A stretch of DNA of 64,000 bases from NCBI RefSeq assembly GCF_000315485.1, contig NZ_JH992944.1, forward strand, positions 62,001 through 126,000, given 5' to 3'. The position numbers and the translations under genes are program-made. The notes under the pieces are model-generated. The model was not told the DNA's origin and made no database searches. It saw nothing but the letters and a program-made list of their open reading frames with translations. Shown piece after piece: positions 33,355 through 42,765 of the stretch. Within the stretch, counting starts at the first letter, position 1; each line of letters opens with the position of its first letter. The stretch is from Bacteroides oleiciplenus YIT 12058 (GTDB lineage: Bacteria > Bacteroidota > Bacteroidia > Bacteroidales > Bacteroidaceae).

Positions 33355-34020
33355 ATGTACAACATTACCATATCAGAAGAAATAAAGAACGCCTGCCCCA
33401 TCTTTAAAGGGGCAGCCGTTTATGCTGAAGTTACCAATACCGCTTTCTGCGAAGGACTTTGGGAAGAAATAAACGCCTTCACCAAAGAGCTGATTTCTAC
33501 CACTCAGCCAGAAGACATCAAGTTGCACCCTGCCATTGCAGCTACCCGCGAAGTCTATAAACGCTGTGGCAAAGACCCCAGCCGTTACCGTCCTTCCGCC
33601 GAAGCCTTGCGCCGCCGGTTGATACGCGGAATAGACCTTTACCAGATAGACACACTGGTGGACCTGATTAACCTGGTTTCCCTGCGTAGCGGTTATTCCA
33701 TCGGTGGTTTTGATGCAGACAAGATACAGGGAAGCAATCTTGAGTTGGGAGTAGGTCGTGCCGAAGAACCTTTTGAAGGCATCGGACGTGGTGTGCTGAA
33801 TATCGAAGGACTTCCCGTTTACCGTGATGCCATTGGCGGCATCGGCACTCCTACCAGCGATAATGAACGCACTAAAATGGATTTGGATACCAAACATATT
33901 CTTGCCATCGTAAACGGCTACAGCGGACAGGAAGGCTTGCGCGAAGCTGCCGGAATGATTCAAGAGCTATTAAAAAAGTATGCATCATCCGATGGAGGAG
34001 AAATCATCTATTTTGAATAA
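33355..34020 (+). CDS. B3/B4 tRNA-binding domain protein
   Basis: A 221-residue stand-alone protein with the B3/B4 domain known from the phenylalanyl-tRNA synthetase beta subunit: HPAIAATREVYKRCGKDPSRYRPSAEALRRR and YQIDTLVDLINLVSLRSGYSIGGFDADKI. Stand-alone relatives may act in aminoacyl-tRNA quality control, which is not shown here. It is closely spaced (4 bp) in the obg-pgeF unit. Confidence 0.85.
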   Translation: MYNITISEEIKNACPIFKGAAVYAEVTNTAFCEGLWEEINAFTKELISTTQPEDIKLHPAIAATREVYKRCGKDPSRYRPSAEALRRRLIRGIDLYQIDTLVDLINLVSLRSGYSIGGFDADKIQGSNLELGVGRAEEPFEGIGRGVLNIEGLPVYRDAIGGIGTPTSDNERTKMDLDTKHILAIVNGYSGQEGLREAAGMIQELLKKYASSDGGEIIYFE

Positions 34021-34037
34021 AAGTAAAGCCTTAAACC

Positions 34038-34664
34038 ATGAACATACTCTATTTATTATTATCCGTACTATTGTCCATCACTCCACCGGAGGAGAAACCG
34101 AGCTTCACTCCAATGGAAATCAACCATATCCGCGTTGCCACACCGGAACTTTTCGCCAACAATAAGTTATTAGAATTACATCTGGAACAAATACCCGATA
34201 CCGCCTATTGTTTTCCGCTTCCCGGAGGAAAAGTAATCTCTCCTTATGGACGCGGAGGGGGGCGCCATTCCGGCATAGACATTAAGACTTTTGCGAAAGA
34301 TACCATCCGTAGTGCTTTCGACGGCGTTGTACGGATGTCAAAGCCCTATAGTGCCTACGGCAATGTTATCGTCGTACGCCACTCTTCGGGGCTGGAAACC
34401 ATATATAGCCATAACTTCAAGAACCTCGTGCAAAGCGGCGATGTGGTAAAGGCGGGGCAAGCCATTGCACTGACCGGACGCACCGGACGCGCAAGCACCG
34501 AACACCTGCACTTCGAAACCCGCATTAACGGCCAGCATTTCAACCCTAATCTCATTTTCGATTTCAAAGAAAGGACACTCCGCAAAGAATGTATTCATTG
34601 CACCAAGAATGGGAATAGGGTCATCGTGAAGGCTGCAACAAAAAAAACAGCCGGAACTACCTAA
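34038..34664 (+). CDS. M23-family metallopeptidase
   Basis: A 208-residue LytM-type peptidase, probably acting on peptidoglycan. The zinc motif GGGRHSGIDIK (HxxxD, about residues 76-80) and HLHFETRI (HxH) are intact. An N-terminal hydrophobic start (MNILYLLLSVLLSI) serves as signal. It follows the B3/B4 gene by 17 bp. Confidence 0.9.
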   Translation: MNILYLLLSVLLSITPPEEKPSFTPMEINHIRVATPELFANNKLLELHLEQIPDTAYCFPLPGGKVISPYGRGGGRHSGIDIKTFAKDTIRSAFDGVVRMSKPYSAYGNVIVVRHSSGLETIYSHNFKNLVQSGDVVKAGQAIALTGRTGRASTEHLHFETRINGQHFNPNLIFDFKERTLRKECIHCTKNGNRVIVKAATKKTAGTT

Positions 34665-34733
34665 GTATCCAAACGTTTCACTAAATTTGCAACTGTTTTA
34701 CCTATAAAACGACATGAACTTATAAACAATTCA

Positions 34734-35726
34734 ATGATAGAAAAACTGATTGTTCTCGAGGATATCGACCCGGTTATCTTTTATGGCGTAAATAACGCCA
34801 ATATGCAGCTGATAAAAGCTTTGTACCCCAAACTACGCATTGTTGCACGCGGCAATGTCATCAAAGTGTTGGGAGATGAAGAGGAGATGTGTGCCTTCGA
34901 AGAAAACATCACCAAACTGGAAAAGTACTGCGCCGAATACAACTCACTGAAGGAAGAGGTTATCATCGATATCATCAAAGGGAATGCACCGCAAGCGGAA
35001 AAGTCGGGCAACGTCATCGTATTCAGCGTGACGGGCAAACCGATTATCCCCCGCAGCGAGAACCAAATGAAGCTGGTGGAAGGGTTTGCCAAAAACGACA
35101 TGGTATTTGCCATCGGTCCCGCCGGCTCCGGAAAGACATACACCGCTATTGCTCTTGCTGTACGTGCCCTTAAAAATAAAGAGATAAAGAAAATCATCCT
35201 CAGCCGTCCTGCCGTAGAAGCCGGTGAAAAGCTTGGTTTCCTGCCCGGCGACATGAAGGATAAGATAGACCCGTATTTGCAACCGCTATACGATGCCTTA
35301 CAGGATATGATTCCGGCAGCCAAACTGAAAGAATATATGGAACTGAACATTATCCAGATCGCTCCCCTTGCCTTCATGCGCGGACGCACGCTGAATGATG
35401 CAGTCGTTATTCTAGATGAGGCGCAAAACACCACCACCCAGCAAATCAAGATGTTTCTTACCCGTATGGGTATGAATACCAAGATGATCGTGACGGGTGA
35501 CATGACGCAGATTGACTTGCCGACTTCCCAGACATCGGGATTGGTGCAAGCGCTCCGCATCCTGAAAGGTGTAAAGGGTATCAGTTTTGTAGAGCTGAAT
35601 AAGAAAGACATTGTACGCCATCAATTGGTGACCCGCATTGTAGACGCCTACGAAAAGTTTGACAAAGAAGCTAAAGCTGAACGGGAAAGCCGGAGAAGCG
35701 ATAAGAGTAAAGACATAGTTCAATAA
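34734..35726 (+). CDS. PhoH-family ATPase
   Basis: A 330-residue PhoH-like ATPase. An N-terminal KH-like part precedes Walker A AIGPAGSGKTYTAIALAV (about residues 126-143) and Walker B DAVVILDEAQNTT (about residues 222-234). GDMTQIDLP is a conserved sensor block. A role in RNA metabolism with nucleases is proposed for the family. The C-terminus is Lys/Glu/Arg rich. Confidence 0.93.
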   Translation: MIEKLIVLEDIDPVIFYGVNNANMQLIKALYPKLRIVARGNVIKVLGDEEEMCAFEENITKLEKYCAEYNSLKEEVIIDIIKGNAPQAEKSGNVIVFSVTGKPIIPRSENQMKLVEGFAKNDMVFAIGPAGSGKTYTAIALAVRALKNKEIKKIILSRPAVEAGEKLGFLPGDMKDKIDPYLQPLYDALQDMIPAAKLKEYMELNIIQIAPLAFMRGRTLNDAVVILDEAQNTTTQQIKMFLTRMGMNTKMIVTGDMTQIDLPTSQTSGLVQALRILKGVKGISFVELNKKDIVRHQLVTRIVDAYEKFDKEAKAERESRRSDKSKDIVQ

Positions 35727-35739
35727 CAATATTACAGTT

Positions 35740-36684
35740 ATGAAAGCATTAACAAAAACTGATTTTAATTTTCCGGGACAGAAAAGTGTGTACCATGGAA
35801 AAGTACGCGATGTTTATAACATCAATGGTGAAAAACTGGTCATGGTAGCAACTGACCGTATCTCTGCATTCGACGTTGTTTTGCCGAAAGGTATCCCCTT
35901 CAAAGGACAAATGCTGAACCAGATTGCAGCCAAGTTCCTGGATGCCACCACCGACATCTGCCCCAACTGGAAAACAGCTACGCCCGACCCTATGGTAACG
36001 GTAGGTGTAATGTGCGAAGGTTTCCCTATCGAAATGATTGTACGCGGTTACCTTTGCGGTAGCGCATGGCGTACTTACAAAAGCGGTGTACGCGAAATCT
36101 GCGGTGTGAAACTTCCCGAAGGAATGAAAGAAAACCAGAAGTTCCCCGAACCTATCATCACCCCGACTACAAAAGCTGAAATCGGCGAACACGATGCAGA
36201 TATCTCCAAAGAAGAAATTCTGGCACAAGGTCTGGCTACTCCCGAAGAATACGCTATATTGGAGAAATATACCATGGACCTCTTCAAGAGAGGAACAGAA
36301 ATCGCGGCAGAACGCGGTTTGATTCTGGTAGACACAAAGTATGAATTCGGTAAACACAACGGCACCATCTACCTGATGGATGAGATTCATACTCCTGACT
36401 CCAGCCGTTACTTCTACACTGAAGGTTATCAGGAACGCTTTGAAAAAGGCGAAGCACAGAAGCAACTCTCCAAAGAGTTTGTACGCGAATGGTTAATGGA
36501 TAATGGTTTCCAAGGCAAAGAAGGACAGCAGGTTCCTGAAATGACAGACGAAATCGTAGCTTCTATCAGCGAACGTTACATCGAATTGTACGAACACATC
36601 ACAGGTGAGAAGTTCGTAAAAGAAGATACAAGCAACATTGCTGCACGCATAAGCAAAAATGTTACCACATTTTTAAATGAATAA
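35740..36684 (+). CDS. purC: SAICAR synthase
   Basis: A 314-residue phosphoribosylaminoimidazole-succinocarboxamide synthase of purine synthesis, joining CAIR and aspartate with ATP. It has GKVRDVYNINGEKLVMVATDRISAFDVV at the N-terminus, EMIVRGYLCGSAWRTYKSG, and LVDTKYEFG...IYLMDEIHTPDSSRY. The length is that of the long, yeast-like form common in Bacteroidetes. Starts 13 bp after phoH. Confidence 0.96.
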   Translation: MKALTKTDFNFPGQKSVYHGKVRDVYNINGEKLVMVATDRISAFDVVLPKGIPFKGQMLNQIAAKFLDATTDICPNWKTATPDPMVTVGVMCEGFPIEMIVRGYLCGSAWRTYKSGVREICGVKLPEGMKENQKFPEPIITPTTKAEIGEHDADISKEEILAQGLATPEEYAILEKYTMDLFKRGTEIAAERGLILVDTKYEFGKHNGTIYLMDEIHTPDSSRYFYTEGYQERFEKGEAQKQLSKEFVREWLMDNGFQGKEGQQVPEMTDEIVASISERYIELYEHITGEKFVKEDTSNIAARISKNVTTFLNE

Positions 36685-36685
36685 T

Positions 36686-36766
36686 TAATAATTAAAAATT
36701 AAAAGCTGTCATACGTCATCATAACGCATCCCGGCTTTCCTTTTTTAATTTTCAATTTTTAATTTA
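36686..36766. repeat. AT-rich inverted repeat between purC and menG
   Basis: An ATTAAAAATTAAAAG-type arm (about 36693-36707) and its imperfect inverse CTTTTTTAATTTTCAATTTTTAAT (about 36738-36761) enclose a GC-rich loop. It resembles the other AT-rich intergenic repeat in this window at 53.75 kb. Confidence 0.5.
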
Positions 36767-36770
36767 TCGA

Positions 36771-37508
36771 ATGGATTATCCCCAGGAACATATCAAACCT
36801 TACGGTGAGGACGGAAAGAAGAGTGAACAAGTAGAAGAAATGTTCGACAACATTGCTCCTGCCTATGACAAGCTGAACCATACCCTTTCACTTGGCATCG
36901 ACCGCAGTTGGCGCCGGAAAGCAATCAAATGGTTAAAGCCTTTCCAGCCGAAGCGCATCATGGACGTGGCCACCGGCACAGGTGACTTCGCCATCCTTGC
37001 CTGCCGCGAGTTGCAGCCCGACAAACTGATAGGCACTGACATCTCGGAAGGAATGATGAACGTGGGGCGTGAAAAAGTAAAACAGGCGCACCTCTCGGAC
37101 AAGATTTCTTTTGCCCGGGAGGATTGCACCTCTCTCTCATTTGCCGATGAAACGTTTGATGCCGTAACCGTAGCGTTCGGTATCCGCAACTTCGAAGGAC
37201 TGGACAAGGGACTGGCGGAAATGTGCCGCGTACTGAATCCCGGAGGACATCTCGTCATCCTGGAACTCTCCACGCCGGACCGTTTCCCAATGAAACAGCT
37301 CTTCACCATTTACTCTAAAGTTGTCATCCCCCTGCTCGGCAAATGCCTGTCAAAAGACAACAGTGCCTACACCTACCTTCCCCAAAGCATCCGTGCTTTC
37401 CCGCAAGGCGAAGTGATGCAGGAGGTTATCCGCAAGGCAGGTTTCAGCCAGGTAAACTTCCGGAGGCTGACGTTTGGTATATGCACTTTGTACACTGCAA
37501 CTAAATAG
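36771..37508 (+). CDS. menG: Demethylmenaquinone methyltransferase
   Basis: A 245-residue SAM-dependent methyltransferase of the UbiE/MenG family that makes menaquinone, the respiratory quinone of Bacteroides. It has EMFDNIAPAYDKLNHTLSLGIDRSWRR at the N-terminus, SAM motif I MDVATGTGDFAI (about residues 63-74), and AVTVAFGIRNFEGLDKGLAEMCRVLNPGGHL. Full length. Confidence 0.95.
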   Translation: MDYPQEHIKPYGEDGKKSEQVEEMFDNIAPAYDKLNHTLSLGIDRSWRRKAIKWLKPFQPKRIMDVATGTGDFAILACRELQPDKLIGTDISEGMMNVGREKVKQAHLSDKISFAREDCTSLSFADETFDAVTVAFGIRNFEGLDKGLAEMCRVLNPGGHLVILELSTPDRFPMKQLFTIYSKVVIPLLGKCLSKDNSAYTYLPQSIRAFPQGEVMQEVIRKAGFSQVNFRRLTFGICTLYTATK

Positions 37509-37540
37509 AATATTATTAACGTTAGCACACTAAGAGAATT

Positions 37541-38287
37541 ATGCAGAAATATGGTTTAATAGGCTATCCGCTGAAACATTCGTTTTCTATCGGATATTTC
37601 AATGAAAAATTCAAGTCGGAGAACATCGACGCCGAATACGTGAACTTTGAAATACCCAGCATTAACGATTTTATGGAAATTATAGGGGAAAATTCCAACC
37701 TATGCGGACTCAATGTGACCATTCCTTATAAGGAACAAGTCATCCCTTACCTTGACGAACTGGACAAAGACACCGCAAAAATAGGCGCAGTCAATGTTAT
37801 CAAAATCATCCGCCAGCCGAAAGGAAAAGTTAAGCTCGTCGGCTACAATTCGGACATCATCGGATTTACGCAGTCCATTGAGCCTTTGCTGCAACCCCAC
37901 CACAAGAAAGCACTGATTCTGGGCACAGGCGGTGCATCCAAAGCCGTATTCCACGGTCTTGCCAATCTGGGCATCGAAGGTGTATTCGTATCGCGTACGA
38001 AAAAAGGATCGGAATACCTTACTTACGAAGAACTGACACCGGAAGTCATGCAGGAATATACGGTCATCGTTAACTGCACCCCTGTTGGCATGTATCCAAA
38101 GGTAGATTTCTGTCCGAACATACCTTATGAACTATTAACTCCCAACCATTTGCTCTACGATTTGTTATATAATCCCAACGAGACTCTCTTCATGAAGAAA
38201 GGAGAGGCACGCGGCGCCGTCACCAAAAACGGACTGGAAATGCTGCTGTTGCAGGCTTTCGCTGCTTGGGAAATATGGAACAAATAG
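37541..38287 (+). CDS. aroE: Shikimate dehydrogenase
   Basis: A 248-residue NADPH-dependent enzyme of the shikimate pathway. It has GLIGYPLKHSFSIGYFNEKF (substrate Ser-x-Ser region), GLNVTIPYKEQVIPYLDEL (catalytic Lys, conserved NVTxPxK), and ILGTGGASKAVFHGL (NADP-binding loop). Slightly short but complete. It is in the same direction as menG and the following hydrolase. Confidence 0.94.
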   Translation: MQKYGLIGYPLKHSFSIGYFNEKFKSENIDAEYVNFEIPSINDFMEIIGENSNLCGLNVTIPYKEQVIPYLDELDKDTAKIGAVNVIKIIRQPKGKVKLVGYNSDIIGFTQSIEPLLQPHHKKALILGTGGASKAVFHGLANLGIEGVFVSRTKKGSEYLTYEELTPEVMQEYTVIVNCTPVGMYPKVDFCPNIPYELLTPNHLLYDLLYNPNETLFMKKGEARGAVTKNGLEMLLLQAFAAWEIWNK

Positions 38288-38305
38288 AGTAAAAAGGAAG
38301 GAAAT

Positions 38306-39256
38306 ATGAAGAAAGGTATCAGGTACGGTCTATTAGGACTGTTAGTGATTATCATTGTTGCCCTCGTAGGTGCGAGTTTCTATATGCTCAGTTATTCGCT
38401 GAGACCGGAACACAATAAAGGAAAAGACATTCCCGGCTCCTACGAGTACATGCTCAGCGAGTATCCGCAAATCAAACCCTGGTTAGACAGTTTGCAAACT
38501 GCCGGCGCTTTGCGGGATACCTTCATCATCAACCCCAAAGGAGTGCAACTGCATGCCATCTATGTAGCCGCCCCTGAACCTACCAACAAGACTGCCGTCA
38601 TCGTACATGGTTACACGGACGATTGCATCCGCATGCTGATGATAGGCTACCTCTACAACAAAGACTTAAAGTACAACATCCTGCTACCCGACCTGCAAAA
38701 TCAGGGACTGAGTGGTGGTCCTGCCATCCAGATGGGATGGAAAGATCGCTTGGATGTACTACACTGGATGGATATTGCCAACAATATTTATGGCGGAAAC
38801 ACTCAAATGGTAGTACATGGCATCTCAATGGGAGCTGCAACAACCATGATGGTATCCGGTGAACCGCAACAACCTTTCGTGAAATGTTTTGTGGAAGATT
38901 GCGGCTATACCAGCGTATGGGACGAATTTTCGCATGAACTGAAAAGCCAGTTCAGCTTGCCTGCTTTCCCGCTGATGTACACCACCAGTTGGCTGTGCAA
39001 TGCCAAGTACGGTTGGAATTTCAAAGAAGCTTCTTCGCTGAATCAAGTGAGAAAATGCAAGTTGCCGATGTTCTTTATTCATGGTGATGCAGATACATAT
39101 GTGCCCATCTGGATGGTCTATCCCCTCTATGAAGCCAAGTCGGAACCAAAAGAATTGTGGATTACCCCCGGTGCCACACATGCCATGTCTTACAAGGATT
39201 ATCCGGTGGAATACACCGAACATGTGAAGAATTTCGTAGGAAAATACATCCATTGA
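38306..39256 (+). CDS. Alpha/beta hydrolase, membrane-anchored
   Basis: A 316-residue protein with an N-terminal membrane helix (about residues 9-30) and an alpha/beta-hydrolase domain. Visible parts are the oxyanion region VIVHGYTDD, nucleophile VHGISMGAATTMM (GxSxG), acid FFIHGDADTYVP and His in TPGATHAMSY. It resembles the YqkD/FrsA-like esterase or peptidase group. Substrate unknown. Confidence 0.88.
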   Translation: MKKGIRYGLLGLLVIIIVALVGASFYMLSYSLRPEHNKGKDIPGSYEYMLSEYPQIKPWLDSLQTAGALRDTFIINPKGVQLHAIYVAAPEPTNKTAVIVHGYTDDCIRMLMIGYLYNKDLKYNILLPDLQNQGLSGGPAIQMGWKDRLDVLHWMDIANNIYGGNTQMVVHGISMGAATTMMVSGEPQQPFVKCFVEDCGYTSVWDEFSHELKSQFSLPAFPLMYTTSWLCNAKYGWNFKEASSLNQVRKCKLPMFFIHGDADTYVPIWMVYPLYEAKSEPKELWITPGATHAMSYKDYPVEYTEHVKNFVGKYIH

Positions 39257-39294
39257 TGTGATTTTTCCTACCTTCGTCCTACAAATACATTAGT

Positions 39295-40203
39295 ATGAAA
39301 AGATTAATCTCTATAAGTTTATTCCTATGCCTGCTCCTATCCGTACAGGCACAGAAGGTCTATACTACAGACAATATCCCCAAAGTACATCTCCAGAACA
39401 AAATGCGCTATGTCTGCAATCCGGACGACATCCTCTCACAGGCTGCCTGCGACAGTATTGATCGTATGTTGTATGCACTGGAGCAACAGACGGGTATTGA
39501 AACAGTAGTTGCCGTGGTTCCCTCCATTGGCAATGAAGACTGCTTTGACTTTGCACACCGACTGCTCAACGAATGGGGTGTGGGAAAGAAAGGAAAGAAT
39601 AACGGTCTGGTCATCCTCTTGGTAACAGACCAGCGTTGCATACAGTTCTACACAGGCTATGGTCTGGAAGGGGACTTGCCTGATGCCATCTGCAAACGTA
39701 TCCAGACACGGGACATGATACCTTATCTGAAAGACGGTAACTGGGATGCCGGTATGGTGGCGGGTGTGCGTGCCGTTTGCGGCAGACTGGACGGCAGCAT
39801 GGTGAACGATACGGAAGACGAAGAAGATATCTCTTTCTTTGGTATTCTGGCAGCAGTCATTGGTTTCTTTGTGGTAGCCGGACTGATAGGCTGGATTGCG
39901 GCACGCGCTGCAAGCAAATGCCCCAACTGCGGGCAACACAAGTTGCAACGCACCGGAAGCAAAGTCGTTTCACGCCACAACGGAGTAAAAACGGAAGACG
40001 TCACCTATACCTGCCGCAACTGCGGACACAGCATAGTGCGCCGTAAGCAATCGTATGATGAAAACTATCGTGGCGGCGGTGGAGGCGGTCCAGTCATCTT
40101 TGGTGGTGGCGGTGGCTTCGGCGGCAGAGGCGGAGGTGGTTTCAGCGGAGGCAGCTTCGGCGGAGGTATGGGAGGCGGCGGAGGTGCCGGTTCCCGATTC
40201 TAA
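39295..40203 (+). CDS. TPM-domain membrane protein with zinc ribbon and Gly-rich tail
   Basis: A 302-residue protein: signal sequence (MKRLISISLFLCLLLSVQAQ), periplasmic TPM domain (about residues 30-160, DDILSQAACDSIDRMLYALEQQTGIETVVAVVP), and a membrane helix (about 178-200). Then comes a zinc-ribbon-like CPNCG...CRNCG segment (residues about 206-248) and a tail of Gly repeats. TPM proteins in this context are partners of LemA, encoded next. The double CxxC segment on the far side of the membrane is a notable addition. Confidence 0.87.
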   Translation: MKRLISISLFLCLLLSVQAQKVYTTDNIPKVHLQNKMRYVCNPDDILSQAACDSIDRMLYALEQQTGIETVVAVVPSIGNEDCFDFAHRLLNEWGVGKKGKNNGLVILLVTDQRCIQFYTGYGLEGDLPDAICKRIQTRDMIPYLKDGNWDAGMVAGVRAVCGRLDGSMVNDTEDEEDISFFGILAAVIGFFVVAGLIGWIAARAASKCPNCGQHKLQRTGSKVVSRHNGVKTEDVTYTCRNCGHSIVRRKQSYDENYRGGGGGGPVIFGGGGGFGGRGGGGFSGGSFGGGMGGGGGAGSRF

Positions 40204-40244
40204 GAGCTAAATACATTATATATAATCATTTAATAAAGAAAAGT

Positions 40245-40826
40245 ATGAAGAAGTCAACTATTATCATTCTTGTTGTTTTAGCACTCCTCGTCATTTGGGG
40301 CGTCACTGGTTATAACGGACTGGTAACGATGGATGAAAACGTAAGCGGACAATGGTCGAACGTTGAAACACAGTATCAACGCCGTGCCGATTTGATTCCC
40401 AATCTGGTTAGTACAGTAAAAGGATATGCATCTCACGAACAAGAAACATTGGAAGGTGTAGTGCAGGCTCGCAGTCAGGCAACTCAGATAAAAGTGGATG
40501 CCAACGACCTGACACCCGAAAAACTGGCTGAATATCAGAAAGCACAAGGTGCCGTCACTTCCGCATTGGGCAAGTTGCTCGCCATCACCGAGAATTATCC
40601 CGACCTGAAAGCCAACCAGAACTTCCTGGAACTGCAAGCTCAGTTGGAAGGAACGGAGAACCGTATCAATGTGGCACGTACTAACTTCAACAATGCAGCG
40701 AAGGATTTCAATACAGCCATCCGCCGTTTCCCGAAGAATATACTCGCAAGCCTGTTCGGCTTCGAGAAACGCGCTTACTTTGAAGCTGCCGAAGGTAGCG
40801 AAACTGCGCCAACAGTACAGTTTTAG
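40245..40826 (+). CDS. LemA-family protein
   Basis: A 193-residue protein with one N-terminal membrane helix (about residues 5-23) and a long helical domain. Conserved LemA features are NVETQYQRRADLIPNLVSTVKGYASHEQETLEGVVQAR and YPDLKANQNFLELQAQLEGTENRINVARTNFN. Function unknown. It is paired with the upstream TPM protein, 41 bp away. Confidence 0.95.
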   Translation: MKKSTIIILVVLALLVIWGVTGYNGLVTMDENVSGQWSNVETQYQRRADLIPNLVSTVKGYASHEQETLEGVVQARSQATQIKVDANDLTPEKLAEYQKAQGAVTSALGKLLAITENYPDLKANQNFLELQAQLEGTENRINVARTNFNNAAKDFNTAIRRFPKNILASLFGFEKRAYFEAAEGSETAPTVQF

Positions 40827-40862
40827 AGATATTAAACTTCACGACGAAGAGAAATAGCTTGT

Positions 40863-40919
40863 ATCCCCCTTTCACACAAAAATACCTGTAAAGAAAGTAT
40901 TCTTGTGAGAAAGGGGGAT
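40863..40919 (+). terminator. Terminator after lemA
   Basis: An 11-bp perfect stem ATCCCCCTTTC (40863-40873) / GAAAGGGGGAT (40909-40919) has additional inner pairing (CAAAAATAC with GTATTcTTG), followed by GTTTTATG. Confidence 0.75.
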
Positions 40920-41038
40920 GTTTTATGCCTATAATGCAACCCCTCTTACATCTTTTGATTCATTTGTTCTAAACAGTATAAACAAAAGCCATTAATTTTG
41001 TGCAATAAGTTTATACTAACCTATTAATAAATTAAATC

Positions 41039-42685
41039 ATGAAAATACCATGTAAAGCAGCATTCACGATTTACCTCCTTTTATTCTCCGGCATCACTCT
41101 ATATGCAGGAGATATATCTTTCAAAATAACAAAGAAATACCTGAATTTTCCTGTTTCACACAGACAAGACAGATGTAAAATGACATTTGATGTGAAAGGA
41201 GAAAGTACGCTGTCCGTAGTAATTCGCTTAGCACCCGATGAAGCAGATTATTGGGTATTCAGAGATGTATCCGCTTTTAAAGGAAAGACTATCAAAATCA
41301 CTTATGAAGGTAATGATGCCGGATTAAATAAAATCTATCAGGCAGATGAATTTGCCGGACAGGATAGCTTATATAAAGAGAAAAACCGTCCACAGTTTCA
41401 CTTTACTACCCAAAGGGGATGGATTAACGACCCTAATGGACTGATATACCACAAGGGTGAATACCATTTATTCTATCAACACAACCCCTATGAAAAGGAT
41501 TGGGAAAATATGCATTGGGGGCACGCCGTCAGCAAAGACCTGGTGCATTGGGAAGAACTGGCAGATGCCTTATACCCCGACCACTTAGGAACCATGTTTT
41601 CCGGTTCGGCCGTCATTGATTATGAAAATACGGCAGGTTTCAATAAAGGCAAGACGCCTGCCATGGTAGTGGCCTTTACAGCCGCCGGTCCTGACAGACA
41701 AGTGCAAGGAATTGCCTACAGCCTTGACGACGGGCGCACATTCACAAAATATGCCGGGAACCCGGTTATTGACTCTAAAGATAAATGGAACAGCAATGAC
41801 ACACGCGATCCGAAAGTCTTCTGGTATGCTCCATCCAAGCACTGGGTTATGGTGCTGAACGAGCGGGACGGACATTCCATCTATACATCCGGCAATTTGA
41901 AAGATTGGACCTATGAAAGTCACATAACCGGCTTCTGGGAATGTCCCGAATTATTTGAGTTGCCGGTAGACGGTGATACGCAGACTATGAAATGGGTAAT
42001 GTATGGTGCATCGGGCACCTACATGATAGGTTCTTTCAACGGCAAAGAGTTTAAACCCGAAACCGGGAAGTTTTGCTATACGAACGGCTGCATCTACGCG
42101 GCGCAGACTTTCACCAATATTCCCGCTACTGATGGACGACGCATTCAGATGGGTTGGGGAAGGGTTTCCCATCCAGGCATGCCGTTCAATGGCATGATGA
42201 TGATGCCTACAGAACTGACTTTACGCACAACGAAAGACGGAATCCGCCTAATCAGTGTGCCCGTGAAAGAGACAGAACAATTGTTTCAATCGGTTCAGAA
42301 ATGGCAGTCGCTTACTTCCGATGAAGCCAACCAAAAACTGGCCGCGTTCAAAGCCACAGATTGTCTTCGCATCAAAACGACTATTAAATTATCACATGCA
42401 ACAGATGCCGGACTCAGCCTTTTCGGACAGCGTATCCTAAATTATGATATGAACTTCAACACAGTGAACGGTCATTTTTATTCGCCGCAAGACCCGACCA
42501 GCATGGAATTATCTGCTGACATTTATATTGACCGGACAACCATTGAGGTATTCATAGATGGGGGATTATATTCTTATTCGATGGAACGCCACCCTTCCGA
42601 TGGGAACAAAGAAGGACTCCATTTCTGGGGAAACCGCATCGAGGTTAAGCATCTGGAAGTTTTCTCTGTAAAATCCATCTGGTAA
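41039..42685 (+). CDS. Secreted glycoside hydrolase family 32 (fructanase/levanase)
   Basis: A 548-residue fructan-degrading enzyme. It has a signal peptide (cleavage after LYA, about residue 24), then a beta-rich N-terminal module (about 25-110, DUF4980-type). The GH32 five-blade propeller has WINDPNGLIY (nucleophile Asp), TRDPKVFWY (RDP) and FWECPELFEL (EC, acid/base Glu). The C-terminal beta-sandwich is present (IYIDRTTIEVFIDGGLYSYSMERHP). It would release fructose from levan, inulin or sucrose outside the cytoplasm. No SusC/D neighbours are present, so this is an isolated gene. Confidence 0.93.
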   Translation: MKIPCKAAFTIYLLLFSGITLYAGDISFKITKKYLNFPVSHRQDRCKMTFDVKGESTLSVVIRLAPDEADYWVFRDVSAFKGKTIKITYEGNDAGLNKIYQADEFAGQDSLYKEKNRPQFHFTTQRGWINDPNGLIYHKGEYHLFYQHNPYEKDWENMHWGHAVSKDLVHWEELADALYPDHLGTMFSGSAVIDYENTAGFNKGKTPAMVVAFTAAGPDRQVQGIAYSLDDGRTFTKYAGNPVIDSKDKWNSNDTRDPKVFWYAPSKHWVMVLNERDGHSIYTSGNLKDWTYESHITGFWECPELFELPVDGDTQTMKWVMYGASGTYMIGSFNGKEFKPETGKFCYTNGCIYAAQTFTNIPATDGRRIQMGWGRVSHPGMPFNGMMMMPTELTLRTTKDGIRLISVPVKETEQLFQSVQKWQSLTSDEANQKLAAFKATDCLRIKTTIKLSHATDAGLSLFGQRILNYDMNFNTVNGHFYSPQDPTSMELSADIYIDRTTIEVFIDGGLYSYSMERHPSDGNKEGLHFWGNRIEVKHLEVFSVKSIW

Positions 42686-42696
42686 ACTATAAACCA

Positions 42697-42740
42697 GAAA
42701 ATGCCTTCTCAGCTCCAACTTTAGCTGAGAAGGCATTTTC
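42697..42740. terminator. Bidirectional terminator between GH32 and the membrane-protein gene
   Basis: A perfect 18-bp inverted repeat, GAAAATGCCTTCTCAGCT (42697-42714) and its complement (42723-42740), has an 8-nt loop, flanking A- and T-rich tracts, and sits between convergent genes. Confidence 0.85.
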
Positions 42741-42765
42741 ATCTTGCCACTACTCCGGTAGTTCT

